Assembly: GCF_907164915.1 (NCBI RefSeq)
Contig: NC_061869.1
Coordinates: forward strand, 19,941,125 to 20,005,124
Direction of reading: 5' to 3'
Length of the DNA stretch: 64,000 nt
From: Impatiens glandulifera
Taxonomy: Eukaryota > Streptophyta > Magnoliopsida > Ericales > Balsaminaceae
Below, in pieces: positions 24,378 to 35,204 of the stretch. The notes under the pieces are model-generated. The model worked only from the letters and a program-made list of their open reading frames with translations, was not told where the DNA came from and made no database searches. Both the position numbers and the translations under genes were made by a program. The first letter of the stretch is position 1; each line of letters starts with the position of its first letter.

Positions 24378-24836
24378 TCTATATATATAATGATGCTTAA
24401 TTTTTAAAGTGTCCGGATTACCGGGTCGAGAACTGTGGTTAATTTGGATACTTGGGTCGGATTGTGGGTTGACCCGCCTTTAAATTTAAAACGGTTAAAA
24501 ATAAAATTAAAAATACTAGAAGTATGTTTCGAACTTGCAACCTAACAAAACAAGTACAACTCTTTAACCAACTAGGATACAAAGACTTTATATTTTAAAT
24601 TCAACACCAAATTTGATAAACGTGGAACGTTTTAACATTAATATAAATTCAATTTTTTAACTAACTAATATATATATATATATAATGATGTTGAGTAAAT
24701 GAATACTTTGGTCGGATTGTGGGTTGACCCACCCATAAACTTAAAACGGTTAAAAATAAAATTAAAAATGTTATCCGTAATTTTTTTCACGGTTTTTTAT
24801 ATTATTAATCGTGCAAATACACGGGCTAAATGTTAG
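24378..24836 (+). mobile_element. Small non-autonomous Helitron
   Basis: Begins TCTATATATATAATGATGC, a typical plant Helitron 5' end (TC, preceded by host A). It ends with the hairpin CGTG-CAAATA-CACG (24810-24823), then GGCTAAATGTTAG (CTAG-like end, followed by host T). No terminal inverted repeats and no target duplication, as expected. Two copies of GGTCGGATTGTGGGTTGACCC occur inside, and a second 5'-end-like start lies at about 24668. The element may therefore contain a partial tandem copy of itself. Antisense tRNA-like motifs (AAGTTCGAAAC, about 24525-24535; TAGTTGGTTAAAGAG, about 24562-24576) are also present. No coding region. Confidence 0.65.
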
Positions 24837-25261
24837 TTCCATTAACTATTGATATGTTTAACATCATTCTCAAGTTCTTTATTATATACACTCGAAACTT
24901 GCATATGCTAAACGGGTTTTGTGAGAATATAATGTTCTATTGTTAAACATTATTATAGATCTAATCCTATGTTCTATTATGTTTGTTTAAAATCATTTGA
25001 AGTTGGAGATGAGTCTAAACATGGAAGAATTTTTACAATAAATTTTGTTAATATATTTCATAAAATATTTAAAAAAATTCAAACATTTCCAAGATAAATT
25101 ATAAAAGTCAGAAATCGGGTCAGGACGACCATACAAGATCCGGCAAAGATTGTTAACTTCCGGATCTATAAGAAATCTCATTCGGAAAGCAATTAAACCA
25201 AGTCTACATCCCGTTCTGAAATCAATTCCAGGACAGGGGAGACGAGAGGCGAATCTTCCGA

Positions 25262-25325
25262 TCGCCCTCTCCTTTCTCCGATCACCGTCTCCTTTCTCCG
25301 ATCACCGTCTCCTTCTTCCGATCAC
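25262..25325 (+). repeat. Three 20-bp tandem copies in the apyrase 5' leader
   Basis: CTCCTTTCTCCGATCACCGT twice, then a third diverged copy with CTTCTTCCGATCACT. Lies upstream of the first in-frame ATG (25414) and is probably transcribed as 5' UTR. Confidence 0.7.
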
Positions 25326-25413
25326 TCAGATACCCGGCTACCTCGTTCAATCGACGGAAACATACGCGACATTGTTATGTTCTTCATATATTATTCTTGC
25401 CTGTCGTGTTTTG

Positions 25414-28400
25414 ATGCGACGATCGAATGTTCGCTCAGCCAATCGTAAACGTAACGGAAACATGGACGCTATGAAGCTTCAGTTCCGTCAGTCTACCCCT
25501 CATCGTCTCAATCTATTCCCTCGGAACTCCAAACAGACCTTCCCAACTTCTTCAAGGTTGAACATTGTTATTTATGCGTCGGTTGCCATCAGTGCTGCTC
25601 TGTTTTGTTATGTATTTTATAAAGCAATGGGTGATTGGAGTTCGGAGAAGCGGAAATTTGGGATTGTGATAGATGGAGGGAGTACAGGGACGCGGGTTCA
25701 TGTTTTCGATTATGTAGTGAAGGCTGGGGTTTCGGAATTCAATTTTAGGGATAAAGGGTTAGTGTCAATGCGAGTAAATCCTGGGTTGTCTTCTTATGCT
25801 GACGATCCGGATAAGGCGGGTCGATCGTTGGAGAGGCTTATTGAGTTTGGAAAGAAGATTGTCCCGGAAGAGTTGTGGGGAGAGACGGAAGTTCGGCTTA
25901 TGGCAACTGCCGGCTTAAGGATGCTAAATTTGAGTGTTCAAGATCGGATTCTTGATTCGTGCAGGAGAATTCTAAGGTCATCCACTTTCAAGTTTCAAGA
26001 TAGCTGGGCATCTGTTATAACTGGTATGCAATCCTTAAAGTAGAGCTATTTCGTTGCTTAAAGCTTTGTTAAAAATGAAAAAGAAATAAAAGAATTTGCT
26101 TAAACCATTTTTCAAAGGCATTTCCTGTAGAAGTTTCTACAGCTTTATTGGTTAACTTCTACTAAGTGACTCTTATTCTGTGAGGGAGATCAGGTCTGTG
26201 CATTGTTTGAATATGTTGTAAATCTGTCAATAGGGAAGAGGAGACTGAAACTTTTATCATTTGTGAATACTTACTTGTACAAGAGAGGTTATGCCATTTC
26301 ATACACATCTTTACCCAACTTATTCATGGTATGAGCTACAATCAAATCTCATCTATCATATATAATCTGGACGAAAAATCTAATATATTGCAATACATTC
26401 TACACCCCCAACAAGTTGGGTAATACATTTATGAAACCCAATTTTCCACATAAATTATCGATATACAAGTTGGGTAGTACATTTCTTAGAAGGGTCTTTG
26501 TGAATATGTCAGTAATGGGGATGGGGAGGAAGTATATGAATGTTTTACAGATCCTTTTGAAACATTTTATGAAATTAAATGTTTTCCTATTTATGTGTTT
26601 AGTCATGTCGATGAACAATATTGAATACTAATGACTGCCCGGACAATAGCTCGAGTATTACAACATCTTTTGGAAACTTGTGTATCCATACTCCTTCACC
26701 TATTTCATGTGCAAGGGCTCTCAGATTAGCATGGAAATTATTTTGGAGTACCACCGATTGTTTCTTGTTTTGCTCACTTGACCAAATTACCAAGACATAT
26801 TTTCAAAACCTGAGGTCGATTTGACCAATAACATCTCTTGCCCAATATTATCGAGTGAACACTTTGATTCCCGATCCTCGGTCTTTTGAAATAACAACCC
26901 TCTGCATCATTACTTTCGAGATACCTCAAGATTTTGTAATTAGTGAAATTCTTCATTTACTAACTCACCACACTGACAAAGAACCCGATGCTGGGTCGTG
27001 TGCGTGAAAGGTATATCAATCATCCCACATGTTATTGATATCTCTCCTCACAGTGCATTTCTTTTTGAGAGTTCATTTTATTATAGTAGTCCATTAGGGG
27101 TGCAAGCTTGCAACCAAGCATTATTGATTTGTTCAGGTGATCAAGGGTGTACTTACGTTACATATAAGATTCCCCGTTTTGAATGTCTCAAAAAGAACTT
27201 TGGAAGTTTGAGTTCTTTCACGTGTAAGAGCTTGTTTGGTAGTGGTTAATTGGTGGTGATTTTGAGGGAGTGAGTTTTATTTGGTAAAAGGACTTAAAGA
27301 TATTAATATATAATGATAAAATGGTTTTTTATTTTAAATATAGGGTATTTTAGTATTTGATTATTGAATTGAGTGATGTGATTGATGAGAGAGTGGATGA
27401 ATAATGTTTGATTATGGTTGGATTTAAAAAAAACGAACAAGCTCTAAGTAGAATTTGTAATCTTGAAAATTATTCCTCGATATATCATTGTGAGAAAGTT
27501 TGATTAATATGGTTGGATGATGATATTCAAACAGATTTTCCTCTTGAATATGAAAGTTTGATTAATATGGTTGTTGTTCGAGAAAGGTGACATCCATGCA
27601 TTTTAGGTTTTTCTTTGTGACATGTGAGTACTATTTGTAGCACTGTTGGAATGTTGAGTAACAGAGGGAACTGTATTTGATGGATCGTGGATCAAGTTTG
27701 CTATGATTATGGGAATGGATGTAGACAAAGAACGTATGACCAAAGAGTTTGGAATGTTTTGGGAGACAACTTTGGTACAAGGGTAGGATTGAAGAAGGTT
27801 CTGACCTGACTTTTGAATTCTTGAACTTCAAGATTAGGTTGTTAATATGGCATCACCCCAAAGAAAAATAGGGTACATTAGAAGAGAAGATGAGTGAGTG
27901 AGTTATCTCGAGATGATGTTTGTTTTTGAGTTCTGCAATCCCATTTTATTGTGGGGTTTTGATGCATGAATTGAGGTGATTGATGCCTTTTGAGGAAAGG
28001 ATGACGCCAAGATGAGGCAAAGTATTCTTTGGTGTTCTTAGTTTTGAAAGTAAAAATATATATTTGAAACTATGTTTGAATTTGATAAGCCTTGAACTAG
28101 AATTAGGTTTAATATCTAGAAATTGAATAATATAATTGATGAAATGAGTACACTGATTGAAAGAAAAATGAGCTTGATATGATACGAGAAGATATGAGCT
28201 CTTAAACAGGCTACTGTCTATTTAGAAATTAAGATGAGAATATAGAACCCTACAGAGAATTATCTAGAGATGAGAAGTAAGAGAAATCCTAGAAGAGAAA
28301 TAAAAATTCTAAATAACCATTCTCCAACTATCTTTGGCACCATAATTCCGTTATTTATACTTAGTTGCTATATAATGGAATCAAGGTTTAACTCGTATTA

Positions 28401-31400
28401 ATACTCCCTTATTCAATCTTCCTTGTCCTCAAGTAAGGTATAACAACGATACCATTTTCTTCTCACTTTCCAATTATAAGCTTCAATCTGTAATTTAACC
28501 AAATTTTTTATTACACAAAGGAAATAATTTCCAGTCTTGTATCCCTCCTATTTCAATTGCACTGCACTGAAATAAATTCCTGTTCTTTCCAGATTCTTTC
28601 CCAACTCCTCCTTTTCCTCTTAATCTCCTTGTTTAAGAACATTCTCCATAAAATTTCGATCGTCCTCAATCGAAGAATGTGATCCATTATTCTTTCTGTA
28701 TTAAGAAGAGTGTCCGCTTCATATACTACATTGTCATTGAATGCATCAGCTCTGAGCATTTTATTATCCTTATAATTTGTTGACTGTAATAGAAGGAGAT
28801 GAAACAATAGGTGTGGTCAGTTTTTGAATTAGAAGTTGCTTCGCTATTCTTCTCTTAAACCCTTAAGGTTCCCCTCAATCACGTGTTTTTACTGTCAAGT
28901 TCGACATCTTGTTTAACCCATACACTTTGACAGTGTCACTTGTTTGTGGTTCTTCCCTTCATTTACGGCACCTGGCTCAAATTCTTGAAGCACATCCATC
29001 TTCAGTTGTTCTCATGCCAATGCTCGACATGGATGTCATGTTAATATATAGGAGGCTTAGGAGCTATACCATGTCTGTTGTCAATCAGAAGATGTCATTC
29101 CAGCTTTCAACATAACACTTTGAATTAGTTCAGCATTATGTTACAAGAGAATAACTAGGGTTAGGGTTACTAACCCTAGGATAAGATGGTGGGTAATTAG
29201 TTGGGCCACTATAACTATTGACGGGAAAACAATAAGACGGTTAGTGTTATGATGGCAATTAGAACAGAAGCTAAACCTAGCCTCCAATTACAGAATAATA
29301 CCTGAATGCCTGAATGGTATAAAAGAATAATAGAATTTGAAAATACTAAACAGAATAATTTAGATTAGGATAGAGTTAAATCATATAGATGAGAAGAGAT
29401 TGAACAGTAAGGGATGAGATATAGAAAGAATTGGGAGAAGAAGTATATAGATGAGAAAGAGATTTAATAGTAAGTCATGAGATTAGGGTTTGGATAAAAT
29501 TCAAGTAATCTCAATTATGGCATAATTCCTTATATTATCCTCCCAACCATCTTATTGTTTTTCCACCAGTTACGCTGGCTTAATTACCCTCCATCTTATT
29601 CTAGGATTAGTAATCCTAACCTTAGTTATTCCTTTGTAACACACTGTTCATCTCCAGATTTAATGCCATCTATCCCAATACACATAAGCCAATACAATCT
29701 CTAGTCAAAATTCATAGAATTATCACTTTGATTAATCAGACGACAGATCATCTGATCTGATACACAGTTATATTTGACGGTAATACCATCTGATGACAAA
29801 TCCAATACACAACATTATCATTATATCACAAGCTTGAGGATCAATTCCATAGGCGGTTTTCCTTTGTTTTCACAGTTCTTTAACCTTGATGGCTTCAAAT
29901 TTTGTTTCCACCATCTCTTCGCCGAATCTGCTCAAATATCGTCTTTAGAGTTGCTTTGGAGCCGTCGTCGACTAGGGAAATGTTTATGGAAAGAAATCGG
30001 AATTGTTTTGGCTAGATTACTTTGGCTGATCGCAAAATGTTGATGGATTGCAATCGCTGTGATCCCAATAACGCCAATGAAAATAAAATATCCTTGCTCA
30101 TGCGGTCGAGTTTTGCCTCTTCCTGTGCACAACAAGTTTCTCTCCGTTCATCTTTTTGTTGAGACTAGAGCATCCCCAACACCAAAGCATGCGCGGTTAC
30201 TTGTGATGCAATCAAACTAAAGGTGTCGATGAACCAAGTACACCCGAGAATAGATAATTTGAACAAAGAATTAAGAACACAAGCAATTATAATGGTTCGG
30301 TCAAAATTCCTACATCCACTTTACCAAGACACAACTTGGGCCTCCACTAAGAATCAATGATTTTTACAAGAGTTTAGAACATTCACACACACCAAGAAAC
30401 AGAACTCCCTCTCGGCTAGGAAGAAGACTATCAGTTGTAGTTCTCACCTTCTCTCGTGTAGAATTATGCAATTACTTGCACTCAACATATTGCTTTGTTT
30501 ACACTCAACTCAGTTTTTACCTTTTATTACACTTAATGTCCTTTAAATATCTGGATTTCTCATGTAAACCTCAATTCACTATCTAAATAATATTTTCCAT
30601 CTCTCTCTAAATTTCTAGATCTCGAAATGGCAGCCTATTTACAATGCTAAACATAGGGCCTATCTTCAGTGGTAAACATAGAGATGAAGCCTTACATTTA
30701 ACCAATCTAACCAACCGGGTGTTACAACTACCTAGGTAACTACTAACTAGACAAAACCGTATGAAACAATTGTCTGTTGGCCTTGTTCTCTTTGTGTCTT
30801 TATGACTTGATTTCATCTTATGAAGCACCAATCCCAACACCTTCTTCTCTGACTATCGATCGACGATACGACCACGAATTGTAGAACAATTCAACAATAA
30901 TCAAACCAAATACAACTTCCGCCAATTTCTTCAGATTGCAACAGACGTATATTCCAAAATTTGTGGATGATCGTTTAGCATTTCAATTCCTTCTTGCTTA
31001 ATCAGATTTTGATCGGTAGATCAACAATTTCACAAGTGCGAGGATTTTGTTCTAATACCATTGATAAGACTTGAACTTGAATTATATTTAATATCTAGAA
31101 ATTAAATAGTACAAATACGAAATGAGTACATTAAATGAAAGTTAGAGTTTGAGTTTGAGATGAGATGAGATGATATAAGCTCTTAACAATTTAAGAGCTC
31201 TTTAAAAATGAAGTTGAGAATATAAAACCCTATAGAAAATTTAGAGATGCCTAGAAGAAATAATGTGAAGTGAGAGAAATCCTAGAAGAGAAATAGAAAT
31301 TCCAAATAACCATTCACTTACTATCTTTAACGGCTAAATAATCGTTAGCCGCAAACCCCTCTCGGATCACCATCATATTGGATCACCATCATATTGTATA

Positions 31401-34400
31401 TAAACTCACAAATTTATGATCACTGCAAATTTATCTTTCAATATCAATAACCAAGTTCTTGTATATCATCAATAAATGAAATAAACCAATGATCTTTTGT
31501 TAGAGTTTTAGCATAAGATAGACCCCAAACGGCACTGTGTATGAGTGAGAAAGTCTTAGAAGGTTTGTAACTTATACATGGAAAAGGTACTGTTGTATGT
31601 TTAACAAGTTGGCAAAATCACAATGAAATAATCTAACATATTCACTACTGAATTTGGAAACAATTTTGCAAGATAGGTAAAGTTTGGATGAACCAGTTTG
31701 TAGTGCCATAACATGATTTTGGCACGTTTATTGTTAGAAGTAGAGTTATGTAAATAATGTTGTGAACCAAGACTTTGACTATCCTTCAAGTCTTGACCAC
31801 GATCATATTGTCTTCCACAAATTATCTTTAAGTGGATTGTTGGTGTTAACGTTAGATTGTTGTGAGACTTGTTTGCAACGCGAATAGTTGAGTTGTTTTG
31901 ACAAGAGACAAATTGTCAATGAATTAGTGTTCGTAGTTTTGGCTAGATCTCAATGTAAACCTGCCAATTCATTTTGTGAAACAAGTATATTATTGTTTGG
32001 TAAAAACATGTAGATGAGATCATTGTTTTATTTGGCAAAAGTATTGGTGGTTGGATGAGATTAGGTTGAACTAACTAGGCTCTATTGCATTCAAGTGGCC
32101 TTTGATCAAATTAAAAATAAGCTGGAAAACTTTCCAACTTACTTTTCCCTATACTCTAAAAGGAACTATTTTTATACATGGGCTGGAAGTGGGAGACCAT
32201 TTCATTTGCAATTTCCTGCACAAATAACTCCCGTTCACCAAGTGTCGCTTAGGGGTTCCTATCGTCGTAGATGTTTGAAATGTTTTCCCTTCATTTGGAA
32301 GTATATATTTTGTAACCGTAGTTATCAATAACTGAAAAATCATAAAATGGTTAGAAGTGGAGGACCCTTTATATATTGTGTTTTTCTGCCAAAATAACTC
32401 CCGTGTGGGCCAGACTGTGGACCAAGTCCTCCCCCACATGTCACTGGCCATTTGTTGACCATTTGTGACACAGATTTACTTCTTTTGTCAAAGGCTTCTA
32501 TCTTCCGTGGGATGTTTTACAGGTGAGATATATATTGTGTAACCTTTGTTGTTTGGGTGAGATGAATCACAAAAACTTCCGTTTTTACTGCCTTCTTATC
32601 TCAATGTTGATGGATTAGCTTGTTTGCTAAGTTGATGCATATTCATTTTTTTCCTGTTTGCTGGCATCTTGACATGATATTTTGCCTTATCTTAGTGTGA
32701 AGATTGACCTGTTGTTTCAGGTACTGATGAAGGGATCTATGCATGGGTAGTTGCAAACTATGCCTTGGGAGTGCTTGGAGGTGATCCTTCAAACACAACT
32801 GGAATAATTGAATTAGGGGGTGCTTCTGCTCAGGTTAAGTTTCCTTCTTTCTTTCAATTGAATTCTTTTCAGATTCTCCTTTAGGACGCCTTAAGTTCTC
32901 AACTTCCTTTTATTAGGCCTCTTTTACAATGCAGATTTCTGTCCATTTCTCGCACAGCTAGCTTATTAGCTTCTAAAAAACGATTTCAACAATCATCTGC
33001 TAGAATGTTGTTTGGTTCTCTATTTGTTAATGCTTGTGTTTGGTTCAATCTTCTCATTCTAGGTTACCTTTGTTTCAAGTGAGCCAATGCCCCCTGAATT
33101 CTCTCATGTAGTGAAAGTGGGAAATGCGTCTTATAATCTCTATAGTCACAGCTTGCTTCACTACGGACAGGTAAAACTTGTTGTTTATCGGGTTGGTAGC
33201 TTGTACTTGTGATGTTACATATTTTACTTAGAGATGTATACAACATTAATTCCAAAATATATTCTCTGTTTGATCGTGTCCTTTGATTTTTCTTGGTGCA
33301 AGCATTGGAATTTGAATAATTTGTGATAACATGCTGGCTTGGCAATGTTTTAGAATGAATTTATTAAGTTTGTAAATAGTTGGTAGTAGGTAGGGAAATA
33401 GCTGTAAATGTAATAAAGTTCATGATTGTAAATAGTTGTAGAGAATATAAAATATAGGCACATATGGAAGCAATTTTTTTATTTATGTTTCTGTTCTTGA
33501 TCCGTATACAAATTCGTTTGGAAACTAAACTTAGTCAACACATTCAGAAATTTATTGGTTGTTCCTCTTCTTGAGATGCCGATACCAAAACATAAATTAT
33601 ATGTTTATCCAAATGAGTCCCATAATTTAGGACTCTTGTATTTGAGGATATGTGGAATGAATGAAAAGTTAGTCACTTCTCATCTCAGATTCTCTTGTGT
33701 GTCTCTCATCTATGAGGGCTTATGCCATTTTTCTTTCTCTTCTATCCCTAAATTCTAGATTCGATTAACAGAATTTTTGAGGTTTTTTTTGTACAAATTC
33801 AAAATCATTAACAGATTCATGTGATTACTTGGTTAGTATTTTGCAGATGAATCACGTTATTTTCTTGTTCCATTTTACAGAACGTTGCATTTGATATATT
33901 ACAAGAATCTCTCGGTAGTACTCATTCACAATCAGGTATATATGTTACTATGTTGCATCTTCTAGAGCATTAGGAATTTGCATCAAAATCAAGTCAATTG
34001 TTTGTTTCAAAATCAAATCAAGACATATATATGATCATGTCTTATGCTGAACACTAGCAGATTGGGGCTGTTTACTTGTATTTTTGCAATGGATTTGAGA
34101 AGAAACAAATTGTATGAAGGGGAAGCCCTTTAGAAGAAAAGATTAAACTGGAATATGAATGGAAGTTCATTGATTGATTACATATAACTCATTCTTTATT
34201 AAGTTATTGCTATTTTGTTTTGTAGTTACTAGGACGACAACTCAAACAGAAAGAGTAAATGATCCTTGCACTCCCAAAGGATATGTACATTTAAAAGCAC
34301 CGTCTGGCTCTTCAACTCAAAACAGTATACATCCAGCCGGGAACTTCTCTGAGTGCAGATCAGCTGCTTTAACACTTCTGCAAAAAGGAAAAGGTAAGAT

Positions 34401-35204
34401 TGAGGATTCAATTGAAATTGTTTTTGTATCATGCTCTCTTTATATGATACCTAGCTTATGCATTTATGCTGCTCAAATGCAGAAGAATGCGTATACCAAC
34501 ACTGCCACATTGGATCCACATTTACCCCCAAACTTGAGGGAAGTTTTTTGGCCACAGAGAATTTCTTTCACACATCTAAGGTAATCCAAGTCTCAACCAT
34601 GAACATAAAGTTTTTTGGCCACATTGTTTTTTTCTTCTTTAAAATAATCACGTCCTTGCTTTGAATAGTTCTTTGGGCTAAACTCGAAGGGGAGATACAT
34701 TTCTGATATGATGAGGGCTGGGAAAAAATTCTGTGAAGACGATTGGTTGAATTTAAGATCAATGTACCATACCCTAGATGAAGAGGATTTAATGCGTTAT
34801 TGTTTCTCGTCTGCATATATTGTAGCCTTCCTCCATGACAGCCTTGGCATTGCAATGGATGATGAAAGGTCTGATTCTATTTATTTAACTTTTGGAAGAG
34901 ATTTTCTTAGAGTTGCTAACCAAGAGGTATTTGAAGCAGGATTACGATTGCGAACCAAGTAAGAGATATTCCCCTTGATTGGGCGCTAGGAGCTTTTATC
35001 CTACAGAACACACAAGATCATCCTAGCTGGATCAATATCTATGTTATGAGTGATTCATCAAGACTGATTGCTTTTCTCATAATCTTCGTTCTATTGATGG
35101 CTGGAGCGTGGTCTTTATCGAAATGGAGGAAGCCTCAGGTGAAGACGATCTATGATCTAGAGAAAGGGAAGTACATAATAAGCCGCGTCAATAGATACTC
35201 ATAG
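25414..35204 (+). CDS. APY6: Apyrase (GDA1/CD39 nucleoside di/triphosphatase), APY6/7-like
   Basis: Hydrolyses nucleoside tri- and diphosphates to monophosphates; members of this plant subgroup are membrane proteins of the secretory pathway or cell surface. Exons: 25414-26023, 32721-32833, 33063-33170, 33881-33935, 34226-34393, 34483-34580, 34669-34868 and 34940-35204. All junctions are GT-AG and in phase, giving 538 aa. The start is the first in-frame ATG (MRRSNVRSAN), which fits the APY6 N-terminus. Residues 49-69 form a membrane anchor. Apyrase conserved regions: DGGSTGTRVHVF (87-98), LMATAGLRML (162-171), GTDEGIYAWVVANY (204-217) and IIELGGASAQ (232-241). A second membrane segment (LIAFLIIFVLLMAGAW) lies near the C-terminus, before KWRKPQ. 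Intron 1 is 6.7 kb because of transposon insertions. The gene appears intact. Confidence 0.95.
26340..28080 (-). pseudogene. Antisense copia relic in apyrase intron 1 (integrase to RNase H)
   Basis: Read on the minus strand. About 28040-27900 gives KEYFAS and then NGIAELKNKH, the distal integrase core of Ty1/copia. About 27800-27650 gives HTFFVYIHSHNHSKLDPRS, the post-integrase segment. After a gap containing a MITE, 27190-27000 gives the end of RT (LKLPKFFLR, SKRGILY). 26793-26600 gives VIWSSEQNKKQSVV and NLRALAHEI, and 26618-26400 gives MTKHIN and ITDIFTKTLL, the RNase H end. Most of RT is missing. Many stops and frameshifts. The front part of the same relic is at 31380-31790. Confidence 0.75.
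27228..27444. mobile_element. Tourist-like MITE (PIF/Harbinger type), 217 bp
   Basis: Starts GAGCTTGTTTGGTAG and ends GAACAAGCTC. It is flanked by TAA on both sides (27225-27227 and 27445-27447), the 3-bp TWA duplication expected of PIF/Harbinger elements. AT-rich interior without coding sequence. Inserted in the copia relic at the place where RT sequence is missing. Confidence 0.85.
29140..29640. mobile_element. Foldback-type MITE with arms of about 100 bp
   Basis: 29140-29245 starts GTTACAAGAGAATAACTAGG. It is the imperfect inverse of 29535-29640, whose complement starts GTTACAAAGGAATAACTAAGG. Shared arm phrases include ATAAGATGG-GGGTAATTA and GAAAAACAATAAGA. Interior about 290 bp, non-coding. 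No unambiguous target duplication. Confidence 0.65.
30157..30839 (-). mobile_element. Possible solo LTR of a copia element
   Basis: Begins TGTTGAGA and ends TCCCAACA (plus strand), a TG...CA pair with matching ends. The interior has 'AATGGTTCGGTCAAAATTCCTACATCCAC', a phrase I associate with plant copia LTRs. Flanking bases (CTTTT left, CCTTC right) do not form a clean duplication, so the limits are tentative. Confidence 0.35.
31380..31790 (-). pseudogene. Antisense copia relic, front part (GAG-pre-integrase and integrase start)
   Basis: Minus-strand reading gives LWHYKLVHPNFTYLAKLFP (31705-31650), the GAG-pre-integrase domain of copia. Around 31580-31480 it gives TFSLIHSAVWG and then KDHWFISFIDD, the first part of the integrase core. 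In normal copia this Asp-containing stretch is followed within about 35 residues by the segment found at 28040. The gap is filled by the LTR element 28083-31390. Stops are present. Confidence 0.75.
31800..32720. other. Rest of apyrase intron 1
   Basis: Intronic sequence between the copia relic and exon 2. No coding frame with recognisable similarity. It ends in a normal pyrimidine-rich acceptor (GTTGTTTCAG). Confidence 0.6.

Larger units (their letters stand above)
28083..31390 (-). mobile_element. Non-autonomous LTR retrotransposon inside the copia relic
   Basis: Two related direct repeats of at least 260 bp, 28083-about 28345 and 31062-about 31335, both start TGATAAG-CTTGAACT on the plus strand. 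On the minus strand the right copy ends TCTTATCA. Then come one base and TGGTATTAGAAC, close to the initiator-Met tRNA primer-binding site (TGGTATCAGAGC), so the element points left. The two LTRs differ at many sites and their far ends do not align, so it is old. It lies exactly where the copia integrase reading is broken (31380 and 28070). No coding domain was recognised between the LTRs. The interior also holds a foldback element and a possible further LTR. A matching 5-bp duplication was not found. Confidence 0.6.

Noticed and set aside
34868..34962. Ending the apyrase protein at the in-frame TAA near 34962
   Set aside because: Splicing 34868 to 34940 restores the conserved ANQVRDIPLDWALGAF segment and the C-terminal membrane anchor; the readthrough frame loses both.
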